Positions 24,310 through 36,574 are shown, counted from the stretch's first letter. The stretch is DNA of 64,000 nt from Schistocerca nitens (GCF_023898315.1 NC_064614.1:1057046432-1057110431); one strand, 5' to 3'. Notes: generated from the sequence alone by a model not told the origin. A program made the numbers and translations.

Positions 24310-25744
24310 ACTTACGTATTTTTAAATTAACGCTATTTGTGTGCAATTTTATGCTTACCTTACGAAATGTGGTTTTCAAATGTTCCCAGGTATTCAATCA
24401 AGTAGCGTCGTCCAGATAGTGCCATCAAACTGAGTTTCCAGCAAGTTATCCTATCGAAAAATCGCTCAATCTGGACCACGCTACTCGGTTTAATAACTGA
24501 GATTTCAAAAACGTTATTTATGTTATCTGATATATGTAAATTTCATATAAACGTGTGAATTGTTTACGTTTATTAATTTTTTACTCAAGTAGTATGGCTA
24601 GAGAAAATAATATCAATGTGAAATCATAAAAACAAGGCAAACCCCCACAGGTGATTCAGACAGCAGAAGAACAGTAGTAAGGGAAGAAACGTATAATTGT
24701 GTTCGTTGGACTGATCAAAGCTTCGATTCATGAGGGAGACAGAAAAAGTCATGGTAATGCACACTAATAACTGATCGTATGTGTGGACTTTGGATTGAAG
24801 TGAAGGTAGTGAGTTGAACGAAAGTGTCACACTTGACACTTGCTTTCATTTGGCAGGTTGGTGACATGTTGAGCGGGAGATATGTGGAGGCTCTATAGAA
24901 GATGTCAGAAATTAATCAATGCTGAAAGTAGTTTTAAGTGAATCTATGTTGTTTATGAGTTAAAATTTAATAGGAATAGTTAAAGAGCTTGTGTACCCAG
25001 CGTGATGTTCTTATGCAAGTAAATATGTTATTTAAAAGGGCAATGATACAGTGTTGTAGAAGAAAAAAAGATGTGGCACAAGATAATGTATAAGGATTTC
25101 GTATGCTTCGTAATGAATAAATGATCGTCCATTTGTTCATATAAAATTTTGGTGAATTTACCATCTACTACAACTGAACTTCCTGCTATAAACTACATTA
25201 CCAGATTTTCCAAGTTACTGCCATCATCATTCATTTAACAAGTATCTTTAATTTTAAAAGCTAATTTCGATGTATTTGTGAAGGAGAAGTTGCCATATTG
25301 TATACAGTCGTCACACGGGAAGTGCTAGGCACATCTTACTTGCATATATCTCTGAGCACAAAAAAAAAGACTGGCAGTAGAGGTGAAGCAAAAGTAGACT
25401 GATATACATGTGCATTAAGAGTGTAGCAATCATTTATACTTCCATACAATACACGAATTAAAGACTTCCTTCCTATACTTATTGAAACAAGTTATTTTAA
25501 AAAATATTCTGAAACAATTCTGTCTTGAAATTGTGAGAACTATACAAGCGACAATCTTGTGTATTTTAATGAAGTTTATATATATTTTTAATTCAATTTT
25601 ACGCTGAAGTATGCTTTAGAAGCAAGAGGATAGTTTTACATGAAGTAATGTGGAAAACTGTTGCAGTTATTACTCACAACGGGTAAATCTAATGTACGTA
25701 GCAGAGAATAGGATAGGATTCTAGTCTCCAGAACTAGAACTCAC
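24310..25744. other. intron, no gene recognised
   Basis: AT-rich sequence with no coding or structural signal noted. Confidence 0.5.
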
Positions 25745-25942
25745 GTGGACACCGCGGTATTTGACGAGTTCCTTTACTCTGTCGACGACGTAGAAGTTGC
25801 CATCCGCATCATAGTGGCCCACGTCTCCAGTGTGGACCCAGCCTTCCTTGTCCGTGTACTCCTCTGACAAGCCCCATCCTTTGAAGCACAGCTCGCCGTC
25901 GACTCCTGGACCGAGACGCTTCCCGGTCTGTAAGTCCAATAC
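25745..25942 (-). CDS. acyl-CoA synthetase / luciferase-like enzyme, internal exon
   Basis: A 198-base exon (66 codons, phase 0 to phase 0). The acceptor is ...ctgtccgcag|GTATTG and the donor is CAC|GTGAGT, a near-perfect consensus. The protein holds the most diagnostic motifs of the adenylate-forming superfamily: GELCFKGWG, then GWVHTGDVGHYDADG with the ribose-binding aspartate of TGD, then FYVVDRVKELVKYRG with the hinge D-R-x-K. It joins in frame to VSPSELE of the next exon (18,583-18,748), giving the classic KY(K/R)G.QVxPxELE junction. Exons to its 5' side should lie to the right but none was recognised up to 64,000. Substrate cannot be deduced from these C-terminal exons; 4-coumarate-CoA-ligase-like or luciferin-4-monooxygenase-like would be typical labels. 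Confidence 0.92.
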
Positions 25943-26312
25943 CTGCGGACAGAGCAGTCCAAAATCTTAGGGGCGCACAGAGCCAACACTTCAATTAACG
26001 CCTTGCACTGAGTCCAGGACAAATACCTGGAGAAATTTCTCCCGTGAAACCCAGCAGGCTTTCATTTTAGTCGTTTGTTCTGGTAAACACCACGATTACC
26101 CGTGCTATCGGTTCCTGCCCATGTGAGAAATGGATTTACTTTACCATGCGCTAACTTCATAAACCGCAAGACCAACTTGCATCAATTCTCTGGTAGGAAT
26201 ACGGCAGAGACATAACACGTAGGAGAGAACAACGTTTTTTCAGATGACCAGAACATCCTTAAACCAAGAATTGCTCTTTTTTTTTTTAACTGTGTAGTAA
26301 TGTGAACATATA

Positions 26313-26646
26313 CATGGTGAGTCACCTAACGTTACCGCTGGATATATTTCGTAAACCACATCACTGACGAACCGATTCCACAGACCGAACGAGAGGAGAG
26401 GGGCTAGTGTAATTGTTTAATACAAACCATACAAAAATGCACGAAAGAATGTTTTTTAACACAAACCTACGTTCTTTTAAATGGAACCACGTTAGTTTTG
26501 TTAGCACATCTGAACATATAAACAAATACGTAATCAGTGCCGTTTGTTGCATTGTAAAATGTTAATTACATCCGGAGATATTGTAACCTAAAGTTGACGC
26601 TTGAGTACCACTCCTCCGCTGTTCGATCGTGTGTATCGGAGAGCAC
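26313..26646. repeat. left long terminal inverted repeat of mariner derivative
   Basis: Inverted match to 27,239-27,576 with scattered substitutions. It ends at 'cggagagcac', after which the two sides diverge. Confidence 0.88.
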
Positions 26647-26820
26647 CGAATTACGTAGGGATCCAAAGGGATTGGAACAGCACATTACATCCACATGCTA
26701 ACACCTTTTTATTGGTCTTTTTCACTGACGCACATGTACATTACCATGAGGGGTGAGGTACACGTACACACGTGGATTCCGTTTTCAATTACGGAGTGGA
26801 ATAGAGTGTGTCCCGACATG

Positions 26821-27291
26821 TCAGGCCAATAGATGTTCAATGTGGTGGCCATCATTTGCTGCATACAATTGCAATCTCTGGCGTAATGAATGTCGTACAC
26901 GCCGCAGTACATTCGGTGTAACGTAGCCGCAGGCTGCCACAATACGTTGTTTCATATCCTCTGGGGTTGTAGGCACATCACGGTACATATTCTCCTTTAA
27001 CGTACTCCACAGAAAGAAGTCCGGAGGTGTAAGATCAGGAGAACGCGATGGCCAATTTATGCGTCCTCCACGTCCTATGAAACGCCCGTCGAACATCCTG
27101 TCAAGGGTCAGCCTAGTGTTAATTGCGGAATGTGCAGGTGCACCATCATGCTGATACCACATACGTCGACTCGTTTCCAGTGGGACATTTTCGAGCAACG
27201 TTGGCAGATCATTCTGTAGAAACTCGATGTATGTTGCAGTGCTCTCCGATATACCCGATCGAACAGCGGAGGAGTGGTACTCAAGCGTCAA
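26821..27291 (-). pseudogene. mariner-like transposase, C-terminal half only
   Basis: The 156-codon frame carries the second and third catalytic regions: MWYQHDGAPAH, with the second aspartate, and SRSPDLTPPDFFLWSTLK, with the third acidic position. It has the C-terminal pattern GHHIEHLL shared with the fragment at 1-279. A complete enzyme is about 340-420 residues, so roughly half is missing, including the helix-turn-helix domain and first aspartate. The present ATG lies inside the right inverted repeat and is probably not the original start. It has no internal stop. Confidence 0.8.
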
Positions 27292-27576
27292 CTTTAGGTT
27301 ACAATATCTCCGGATGTAATTAACATTTTACAATGCAACAAACGGCACTGATTACGTACTTGTTTATACGTTCAGATGTGCTAACAAAACTAACGGGGTT
27401 CCATTTAGAAAAACGTAGGTTTGTGTTAAATAACATACCTCCGTGCATTTTTTTATGGTTTGTATTAACCAATTACACCAGCCCCTCTCCTCACGTTCAG
27501 TCTGTGGAATCGATTCGTCAGTATTTGATGTGGTTTACAAAATATATCCAGCGGTAACGTTAGGTGACTCACCCTG
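27239..27576. repeat. right long terminal inverted repeat of mariner derivative
   Basis: Inverted partner of 26,313-26,646. It contains the 5' leader and first ~17 codons of the truncated transposase frame. Confidence 0.88.
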
Positions 27577-27578
27577 TA

Positions 27579-28640
27579 TGTTCTCAGATTTGAGAATCTG
27601 TGATATTATTAGTAATTCAGGAAACATACTGCAGGATATGATCTTAGCGTATCGTGTTCTTATTGACACAGTTGACTTGTTAGATCTTTCGCATGACGAA
27701 AACATTTTAGCTAAAGCCATATGGAAAGAAGTGGATGATTACTAGTATTAAAAATACCAAATTTGAATTGGAACAGCTTCACTGAAAATTTAGCCAGATT
27801 AAAAAATTTCCTTGATATCTAAAATTGTTCATTCTATACACACATTATAATCTGATCGTGTAAATTTATCGTATTTACCTCGTTTTGTGCAGTTCCTTGA
27901 AGTGGCTAACGTAATCTGTGAAGTATTGGATCACAGTAGGGTATACTATGCACCAAATAAGTTAGTTTACTTAAATGAGAACTGGTGCACAATAAGAGTC
28001 GAAACCGGATGGTAGCTGCATATTGCAAATTTTTGTACATCTATTTTAAGCTTATTTTTGACTGCAGTTGGAGCTAATAACAACCAAAAACTCTACACAA
28101 GCCCAACAATGTGAACAAGATACATTTATGAATTAGGTAATGTTTTTCTTCACTTACATCACTAACGATTTCTTATTGAGTCTGACTGGAAGAGTTGGTG
28201 GCGAAAAAGTGTTTCCACTATCGGGACTGGGAGGAGGAGACAAGGTCTCTAACGAGTCCTGCATGACTGAATTTCGGAGTGGGAAAAAAAGTGAGGCCTT
28301 TGGAAAAGACTGATATTTCTACGTGGCTAAGACTTTTGAGCGAAAAGTTCATGATTGTGCGTCGGATCTGTTAATGTTCTGCATTCTGTGTGGTGGTGGC
28401 AACTAGTTTTGGCGGGTGAGGTAAATGTAGTAGGTCTGCGAGACAGGGTTTGTGGGCTATGAGGGGACGTGCCCAAGGTTTAGAGGTTGTTGTAGAGGTG
28501 GTGGACAGTGGTGCTCCAAGGCGGGAGTACGAAGTGAGCAGGGTGGAGAGTTTCTTCAGGTGTTCTTATTGAGTTTGAATTTTGGTTGTATTTACTGGAA
28601 AATATAACTGATGTGCTCAAAATTAATCGTTGATGTTGTT
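27579..28640. other. no gene recognised
   Basis: A GT/GA-rich stretch around 28,180-28,560 and AT-rich DNA otherwise. No domain was recognised. Confidence 0.45.
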
Positions 28641-29417
28641 TTTGACAAGACTATGCTTACTTTAGAGTTTTAAATTCATAATCTCTCTAAGGAAGGACAG
28701 TTTGATTCCGAAATGAGAGAAATACAGTACTGGCAATTACAGAGTACATAAAAGTGATACTTGAAGCTCTTGACAGGGATGATTGTGTTACGGACATATT
28801 CTTACACTTGTCGAAGGGTTTTGATACTCGTGAACATTAAATGCTATGGAGCAAGCTAGAAGCGCTATGTATAGGAGTTCAGTCTTACTTTGCAAAACAG
28901 GGTGCAAAAAGCAGAGATAGTTTACAAGACTGCTGATGGTAAATTTTTAGTAAACCAACCGTCAGACATGAAATGAATAAACATAGGTATACGTCATGCT
29001 AGTGTATTGGTTCAGTTTAGTTCTTAGTATACATATCAATAACTTTCCAGACGACGCAAGTCATGGAGAAAAGGTTCTCACTGCCGATGACACAAAGATC
29101 ATATTAACTGATGAAACCCTCAAGTGAAACCCTCAAGAATGTTTGCAACTGGGCAATACGTAATAAATTGACTTTGGACATTAGGAAAATGGTCATTATT
29201 TACTATACCATAAAGGAGAAGCAACTCTGTCATTCTAAGCATAAATGATAAATCTATAGACTATGTAGCAAACACAAAGTTTTTATCGATCAGCATCGGT
29301 TGGCAGATAACGTGGAACAAACATACAAATATACTGATCAAAGTGTATGTCACCAGTATGTTATGCTCTTAGAATGTTAGCTGGCCGATGTGGCTTCAGT
29401 CTGGAACCGCGTGACCT

Positions 29418-29548
29418 TGCACCTCAACAGGTATGGGAAGGGGAGGTTGGCAAAACTTATAGGTGACAGCATAGGTGGGGGTGGTGGGATCACTCATGGA
29501 AAAATTCCGGTAGTTGTGGGTGTTAGAGCTGTACCTTTTTTAGATTGA
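29418..29548 (+). pseudogene. LINE ORF1, C-terminal tail of esterase-like domain
   Basis: The frame opens at the truncation point and ends with TGA at 29,546-29,548. HLNRYGKGRLAKLIGDS matches the end of the SGNH/GDSL-esterase domain found in ORF1 proteins of CR1-type LINEs, where the histidine of (D)xxHLNxxGK is catalytic. About 42 residues remain. Confidence 0.6.
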
Positions 29549-32498
29549 AGTCAGCTGATAGGTATTCCTGCTTAAGGGAAGTCTCTCTAACAAAGAAACC
29601 ACTTTCTACAAAGCTTGGGTATCCGATTAATGAGGGAATTAGTATATTTCATCAAAATATACAAGGTATTAGAGATAAGGTTAGTGAACTGCTTATAGAT
29701 GTTGCTCTGAAATTATTGGTTTATCTGAACACTTCTTAAATAAGGAGATAATTCAGAGGCTTCCTTTACCAGGATACAGGTTGGCTGGCAGCTTTTCTAG
29801 GAGCTCTTTGCGGTGTGGGGGAGTAGCCATGTATGTGAAAAACGGTATCCCATTTGAGTCAACTGATGTTTCAAAGTACTGCACTGAAAAGGTGTTTGAA
29901 TGTTGTGCAGGTGTGGTTAAATTTAGTGGAGCTAAACTTCTTACTGTTGTTATTTATAGATCCCCAGACTCCGATTTCACAACATTTTTGCTAAAGCTAG
30001 AGGAGGTTCTTGGTTCACTTTATAGGAAATACAAAAAGTTAGTTATATGTGGTGACTTCAATATTAATTGTATAAGTGATTGTGCAAGGAAAAGGATGCT
30101 GGTAGACCTCCTTAATTCATATAATCTTACGCAAACCGTATTCTTTCCAACGAGAGTGCAAGGGAACAGTAGAACAACCATAGACAATATTTTTGTTCAT
30201 TCGTCATTATTAGAAGGGCATTCTGTTAGCAAAAAGGTGAATGGCCTTTCAGATCATGATGCACAAATTTTAAGTCTAAAAGATTTTTGTGCTGCAACAC
30301 ATGTTAAATATAGTTACCAACTTTTTAGGAAAGCTGATCCAGTTGCGGTACAGACTTTTGTAAACCTTATCAAGGAACAAGAGTGGCAAGATGTTTATAG
30401 TGCTGATACAGTAGATGATAAATATAATGCTTTCCTCAAGACTTTTCTCGTGCTCTTTGAAAGTTGCTTTCCGTTAGAACGTTCAAAACAGGGTACTAGC
30501 ACAAACAGGCAGCCTGGGTGGCTGACTAATGGGATAAGAATATCTTGTAGAACAAAGTGGCAATTATATCAAAACGTTAGAAACAGTCAAAATCTAAATG
30601 CAGCAGCCCATTACAAACAGTATTGTAAGGTGCTTAAAAAAGTTATTAGGAAGGCAAAAAGTATGTGGTATGCAGATAGAATAGCTAAGTCTCAGGATAA
30701 AATTAAAACCATGTGGTCAGTCGTAAAGGAAGTGGCTGGTCTGCAGAGACAGGTCGAGAATATAGAATCAGTGCGTAGTGGGGATGTCCGTGTTACTGAT
30801 AAGTCGCATATATGTACAGTACTTAATAATCACTTTCTGAATATAGCAGGTGAACTAAATAGAAACCTAGTCCCAACAGGAAATCATATAGCGCTCTTAG
30901 AAAAAAGTGTTCCGAGACTGTTACCTGAAATGCTCCTCCATGATACTGACAAGAGGGAGATTGAGTTAATAATTAAATCACTAAAGACCAAGAACTCTCA
31001 TGGATATGACGGGGTATCTAGCAGAATACTGAAGTATTGTTCCACGTATGTTAGCTCAGTACTTAGCCATATCTGTAACTTTTCCTTTAGGAGTGGTCGG
31101 TTTCCTGACCGATTAAAGTACTCGGTAGTGAAGCCACTTTATAAAAAGGGAGACAGGGATAATGTTGACAATTATAGACCTATTTCTATGCCATCGGTGT
31201 TTGCTAAAGTTATCGAGAGGGTTGTATATACAAGGTTACTGCAGCATTTAAATTCACATAATTTGCTGTCAAATGTACAGTTTGGTTTTAGAAATGGCTT
31301 AACAACTGAAAATGCTATAGTCTCTTTTCTCTGTGAGGTTTTGGACGGATTAAATAAAAGGTTGCGAACGTTAGGTGTTTTCTTTGACTTAACGAAGGCT
31401 TTTGACTGTGTTGACCACAAAATATTACTGCAGAATTTGGAACATTATGGAGTAAGGGGAGTAGCTTACAATTGGTTCGCCTCCTACTTTAAGAACAGAA
31501 AGCAGAAGGTAATCCTCCGCAATACTGAGAGTGGTAATGATGTTCAGTCCCAATGGGGCACTGTTAAATGGGGCGTTCCCCAGGGGTCGGTGTTGGGGCC
31601 ACTGCTGTTTCTTGTTTATATAAATGATATGCCTTCTAGTATTACAGGTGATTCAAAAATATTTCTGTTTGCTGATGACACCACCTTGGTAGTGAAGGAT
31701 CTTGTGTGTAATATTGAAACATTATCAAATAATGTAGTTCATGATATAAGTTCGTGGCTTGTGGAAAATAATTTGATGCTAAATCACAGTAAGACTCAGT
31801 TTTTACAGTTTCTAACTCACAATTCAACAAGAACTGACATTTTAATCAGACAGAATTGGCATGTTATAAGCGAGACGGAACAGTTCAAGTTCCTAGGCGT
31901 ACGGATAGATAGTAAGCTGTTGTGGAAAGCCCATGTTCAGGATCTTGTTCAGAAACTAAATGCCGCTTTATTTACCATTAGAACAGTATCTGAAATAAGT
32001 GACATTTCAACACGAAAAGTAGTATACTTCGGATATTTTCATACGCTTATGTCATATAGTATTATTTTTTGGGGTAATTCTTCTGATTCAAAAAGGGTAT
32101 TTTTGGCTCAAAAACGGGCTGTTCGAGCTATGTATGGCGTAAGTTCGAAAACCTCTTGTCGACCCCTATTCAATAGTCTGGGGATTTTGACATTGCCCTC
32201 ACAGTATGTATTTTCTTTAATGTCGTTTGTTGTTAGCAATATTAGCTTATTCCCAAGAGTTAGCAGCTTTCACTCAGTTAATACTAGGCAGAAATCAAAT
32301 CTGCATGTGGAGTGCACTTCCTTGACTCTTGTGCAGAAAGGAGTGCAATATTCTGCTGCATCCATTTTCAATAAGCTACCACAAGAACTCAAAAATCTTA
32401 GCAGTAGCCCAAACACTTTTAAGTCTAAACTGAAGAGTTTCCTCATGGCTCACTCCTTCTATTCTGTCGAGGAGCTCCGGGAAGAGCTAAAAAATTAA
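29545..32498 (+). pseudogene. LINE ORF2: endonuclease and reverse transcriptase, one frameshift
   Basis: ORF2 begins with the endonuclease (ISIFHQNIQGIRDK). A single-base frameshift near 29,707 moves it into a 905-codon open frame that runs to TAA at 32,496-32,498. Endonuclease motifs continue there (GGVAMYVKNG, VICGDFNIN, LSDHDAQ with the catalytic SDH). Reverse transcriptase motifs follow (YRPISMPSVFAKVIE, FFDLTKAFDCVDH, GVPQGSVLGPLLFLVYIND, FLFADDTTLVV with the catalytic DD, KFLGVRID). The C-terminus ends in FKSKLKSFLMAHSFYSVEEL, a usual closing pattern in insect jockey/CR1-type ORF2. All catalytic residues appear intact, so only the frameshift and the 5' truncation disable this copy. It copies its RNA at nicked chromosomal targets. 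Confidence 0.9.
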
Positions 32499-33299
32499 GC
32501 AAATTCCAGTGTTACATTCTTGATTTTCTTTATTTAAACTAACGACTTGTCGCCTGAATATGTTTCTTATATTTCATTTTATCTGTTTCTACAATCGTGT
32601 TATAATTTCATGTATTGACTCGTTCCATGACCATGGAGACTTCTCCTAAATGTGGTCCCACGGAACAATAAATAAATAAATAAAAAATAAAATAAATCCG
32701 GTCGCAGGTTCGAATCCTGCCTCGGGCATGGATGTGTGTGATGTCCTTAGGTTAGTTAGGTTTAAGTAGTTCTAAGTTCTAGGGGACTGATGACCACAGA
32801 CGTTAAGTCCCATAGTGCTCAGAGCAATTTTTTTCTTAGAATGTTAGCATTAGTTTGCACTAGCTGATGTCTTGTGGTGACATACTATGTCCACGTCTTA
32901 ACTATGGGATTCTTTTCTGGGGATCGAAGGCACGAAACATAGCCATGATTTTAAGTGCAGAAAATGGCCACAAGAATAATAATTGGAAGTAGTAGTCGAG
33001 ATCATTGTAAAGAGCCATTTAAGAAACTGATCATCATTATTGCAGCAAGTGATTACATCTACCACTTGTGGTGCATATCAGGGGGAATATGACTAAGTAC
33101 TGCACTGAGAATTCTGTACATAATCCTAGAAAAAGGGCCAGTTTAGAGTTACAAGAACCCAGGAAAAAGAAACAAAAATTCATGGTCTAGAAGTCATCGG
33201 TGGGTATCCTGTGAGCAACAATGAAGAACGAAACTATGTTTTTTATTGCAAGTTACCTGAACTAAGTTGTGTGTAAATAAAGGAATATTATGCAACAGA

Positions 33300-34440
33300 G
33301 ATTCACCGCATGACGCAGTGTATCTGTCAAGACGCTGACCACATATTCACGAATCTGCTCTTTCTGGCCATCCTGATTGGGTTTTCTGTGGTTTCCCTAG
33401 ACAGGCAGGGTAAATGTCGGTGGTTTATTAATCAGGGCCACCACCTTCCTTATCCCCATAGACTAAATGTTTTATTTATTTTTGAGAACATTACTAGAAA
33501 AATCAGTGAGCTCAATATAATATTTGAAATTAATTATAACAGTCTGGATCAAGTAAATTAAAAGGTGATGAGCATAATCACTCTGAAGCTTGCATTTCTA
33601 GCAATACGAAAATTTTACGTAATGCACCTAAAGGACTATTTCTTCATACGTTTGAAGAAATCGAAATTTACTCACATCATAGGCCTCACCTATTATAAAC
33701 GAAAATCTAGACTTCACAGACAAACATTTCCTAGAGCTTTTCGACGTTCTGCTTTAAAATACTTTCTCTGTTGTTTTGATTTGACGAATGTGCAAATCTG
33801 TTTTACACTTTTCTTCGCTCTCTTTTTACTATAACCAATATTATTGTTCTTCTTTGTTATTTTATTTAAATGTTCTGGTTCATGACATATTTTCTTCAAT
33901 TTTATGTTGTTTACATATTTTTTATAATTAGATTTACAAATTACTGACCGCATATGCCAGCCATAGCACTGCGTTTTTAATTTATATTTATTCTTCAACG
34001 AGTCATTTCAGTTTATTACTTTTTGACATTACAAATTTCACTAGTTCATTTTAGAAATACGGGAACGTATGTTCCTTTAATACTGCTAGCCTCTCATACC
34101 ACTATTGTTACTGCTTACTAGCACACTACGATCTGCAACTGTTGTTATAGATCGCTACGAACGGCTTATTTCTATACTGGAGCTACATCGATGGAGCGTT
34201 CTCTACTTCATTTATCGATGTTTGTGGTGCTTCGATGGAAACCACTCAAGATCCGCGTGTGCCATCTCCACAACAATCAACAACTTCGTGCATCTATGGA
34301 AGGTCTTCTGCTGGACATCAGTTATCGATACTGAAAGCCATCTCTTTGGAAATCGCCTTGCTGCTACATCTTTGGAATGGCGTCCACCATCTCCATAGAC
34401 CCCAATAAGACTGTAGTAATTTTTTCAGGTAGCCTGTAAA
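33300..34440. other. no gene recognised
   Basis: AT-rich. The 97-codon plus frame at 34,105-34,398 shows no domain I can name and may belong to the body of a LINE whose tail lies at 34,857. Confidence 0.45.
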
Positions 34441-35199
34441 GGGCGGGGTATACACAACGAATGTGATTTGTATCTTTTTTTCCTTTTTAAAGCTCTTAGT
34501 ATATTTATTTTACAATAGCTGTGTTAACAAGCTGTTTACTTTTTATTGCAAAATCATTTTACGTAATTTTGACGTTCTATTCACAATAATTACATCTTTT
34601 TGTATATAACTCTCTCGACGTATGCGTGACTAGCTAATGCTTACATCATGCTGTCAAATGCAGGCAGTATTTAAGAAATGGGTGCAACGCTCTGTCCAGA
34701 ATTTGACTATCGTCGTTCAGTGGTTATATGCTCCACGCACTGCTATTGTTCATCAATATAGATAATTTGTGTTTTATAATTTTGTTCATTTTAGCCTATT
34801 TATTTGCAGCGTATTACCTTGACAAATCCTATATTATTGTGAGATGTTCCTTTCATGAATAAAGATAAGTAAATAAATAAAAATATGTGTTCCTCCCACT
34901 TTTCTGCCTATCCCTTTACTCCTTATCATCATCTGACCTTTTCATATTCATAGAACCACTAAACTTCACTTCAAAAATCTTTTCAATTTTCCCATAGGCA
35001 TCATCCCTCTTTCTGCTAATCACGGATACTTCTATACCACTGCAATTATTTCCTAGCTGTTCCTGCTTCAGCAGTTTGCATTTTCTCACAAGCTAATTTT
35101 TTAGACCCCTCTACTCTCTTAGAGGTTGCTTCATTTGCTGAATTCTTGTACCCTCTAAGACAAAAAAAGAGCCGAAACACTACGAAACAATGCGGAAGA
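34441..35199 (+). other. probable LINE 3' end with (TAAA)n tail
   Basis: Sequence before 34,880 ends in 'gaataaagataagtaaataaataaa', the kind of tail seen at the end of the LINE at 32,669-32,697. No coding part was recognised upstream. 34,881-35,199 has no assignable gene. Confidence 0.4.
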
Positions 35200-35347
35200 A
35201 ATTGGTTGATATCATGTACTTGAAGAGACAGAAAAATCATTACAACTTCCGAAAATTTGGATGATTAATTTACAAGAATTGGTAGATATCATGTACTTGA
35301 AGAGACAGAAAAATCATTACAACTTCCGAAAATTTGGATGATTAATT
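35200..35347. repeat. two-copy 77-bp tandem duplication
   Basis: The unit starting 'aattggttgatatcatgtac' at 35,200 is repeated from 35,277 with one difference in the first 15 bases. Confidence 0.93.
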
Positions 35348-35765
35348 CCTCCTGAGAAATATCGTGCCAAATTCTGGCCAATTGCCGTGTTAGATGATTA
35401 AAATCTCGAACTGGTTGGAGGGCCCTGTCCATAATGCCCGAAACATTCTAATTTGTGGAGAAAACCGGCGGCCTGTCTTACCAATGTAGGATTTGGAAAG
35501 TACGAAAAAATCAGTAGAAAATCTCGACGTGTGCGGGCAGACATTATCTTGCTGAAATGTAAACCTAGGATGTGACGCTATGAAGGTTAACAAAACGGGG
35601 TGTAGAATATCGTTGACGTACTGCAGTGCTGTAACTGCAGTGCTGTAACGATGCCGTGTATGCAACCACAGGGGTCCTGCTATGAAATAAGACGGCATCC
35701 CAAACCATCAGTCCTGGTTGTCGGACCGTAATGCGGGCTACGGTCAGGCTAGTATGTCAGCGCTG
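35345..35765 (-). pseudogene. Tc1-like transposase remnant
   Basis: The minus strand carries FTFQQDNVCPHTSR, the region of the second catalytic aspartate (QQDNAxxH in the family). It also has the preceding ALQYVNDILHPVLLTF stretch, and the end that normally follows the third catalytic acid is decayed. Frames are broken on both sides. No terminal repeats were found. Confidence 0.65.
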
Positions 35766-36574
35766 CCCAGAGCGTTTCCAAACCCGTTTGTGTATCCTGT
35801 GTTACATTTTCGTCTGGTTCACTCCTTTCACTATACTGTGGATGTAACGTCGGAATCTGTCCTTTGTTAAGGCTATTTAATTTCGCGCCGGAGTACCACT
35901 TAAACCGATGTATACCCTGAATTGTCAAAATAAATTCTAATGCAACATTTCCGCGGTTGTACGTGTACGTTCCGAAAGTCAATAAATTAAAAACAAATTC
36001 TATTGCATCTACATGAACCCATACTTGCGGCTCATGTCCACCATCATCTTCATCAGGAATGCTAACCAAAGTACTGCTGTGTATGACTATTAACGCCCAC
36101 CTAACGCTGTCGAAAAACATAAGTCTAGACAAAACCAAGCAGTACCTACGCATATCTTCCGGGCAACGACTTATAGAGGGCATCCTTCATATCGATAGCA
36201 GGTACCGTGAGGGAATGGAAACAAGACGCATATTTCATGTCGTCGACATTTGTACTGCCATGAATTAATTTCAGTGTAATGCAGTTACAAAGTTAACTGC
36301 AGAAAGAAACCAAACTAAATCCAAAAATCTCCACGAGCCGCCGGAGACCGTGGGTCGCATGTAGCAAAGTACTCGGAAGGTATCCCTCAACATGTGCCAA
36401 AGTTTTTCGGTGTAGATCTGGATCAGCGTATGTGGAGCGTGTCCCTCCTAAGAGTAGTCAGCAGCATTTTTCCTGCTGTATCGGCAAATATTACCAATTT
36501 CGTTTTTACAATGTGTAACTTGCGTCGGTTCATACAAACACTGCTCAGTACATCTTTTAACCGACGTTTTGTAA
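35766..36574. other. no gene recognised
   Basis: The 144-codon minus frame at 35,749-36,183 lacks a recognisable domain and overlaps the Tc1 remnant at one end, so it is not called as a gene. Confidence 0.45.

Larger units (their letters stand above)
26313..27576 (-). mobile_element. mariner derivative with ~335-bp terminal inverted repeats
   Basis: Ends are TACATGGTGAGTCACC on the left and GGTGACTCACCCTGTA on the right, with TA duplications at 26,311-26,312 and 27,577-27,578. Unusually, the two ends match as inverted repeats for about 334 bases (26,313-26,646 and 27,239-27,576). The right copy holds the first codons of the transposase frame at 27,291, so the left arm is an inverted copy of the 5' end of the gene. 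The DNA-binding domain and first catalytic aspartate are missing, so the copy is non-autonomous. Confidence 0.85.
29417..32697 (+). mobile_element. CR1-group LINE, 5'-truncated, inner layer of the nest
   Basis: The insert starts within the end of ORF1, carries an almost complete ORF2, and finishes in an (AATAA/AAATA)n tail at about 32,669-32,697. It lies inside the SINE. The tail repeat and ORF layout suggest a CR1/L2/Daphne-like clade, but the exact clade needs a phylogeny. Confidence 0.85.
29382..32834 (+). repeat. main-family SINE, split by a LINE insertion
   Basis: The head is at 29,382-29,416 and the rest (B box onward, 'ggttcgaatcctgcctcggg') at 32,698-32,834. The SINE is flanked by the perfect 14-bp duplication CTTAGAATGTTAGC at 29,368-29,381 and 32,835-32,848. 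The LINE at 29,417-32,697 entered between the A-box side and the B box. Confidence 0.85.
28650..33290 (+). pseudogene. old CR1/jockey-like LINE remnant, outer layer of a nested insertion
   Basis: Degenerate reverse-transcriptase text is visible in shifting frames before 29,368 (VTDIFLHLSKGFDT, with the first catalytic position; NWAIRNKLTLDIRK). It resumes after 32,848 (MGFFSGDRR, RIIIGSSSRDHCKEPFKKL), matching the C-terminal order of the intact LINE inside it. A SINE split this element at the 14-bp site CTTAGAATGTTAGC. Many stops and frameshifts are present. Confidence 0.7.

Noticed and set aside
35749-36183. 144-codon minus ORF as a gene
   Set aside because: No domain recognised and it overlaps transposon debris. 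No supporting splice or regulatory signal.
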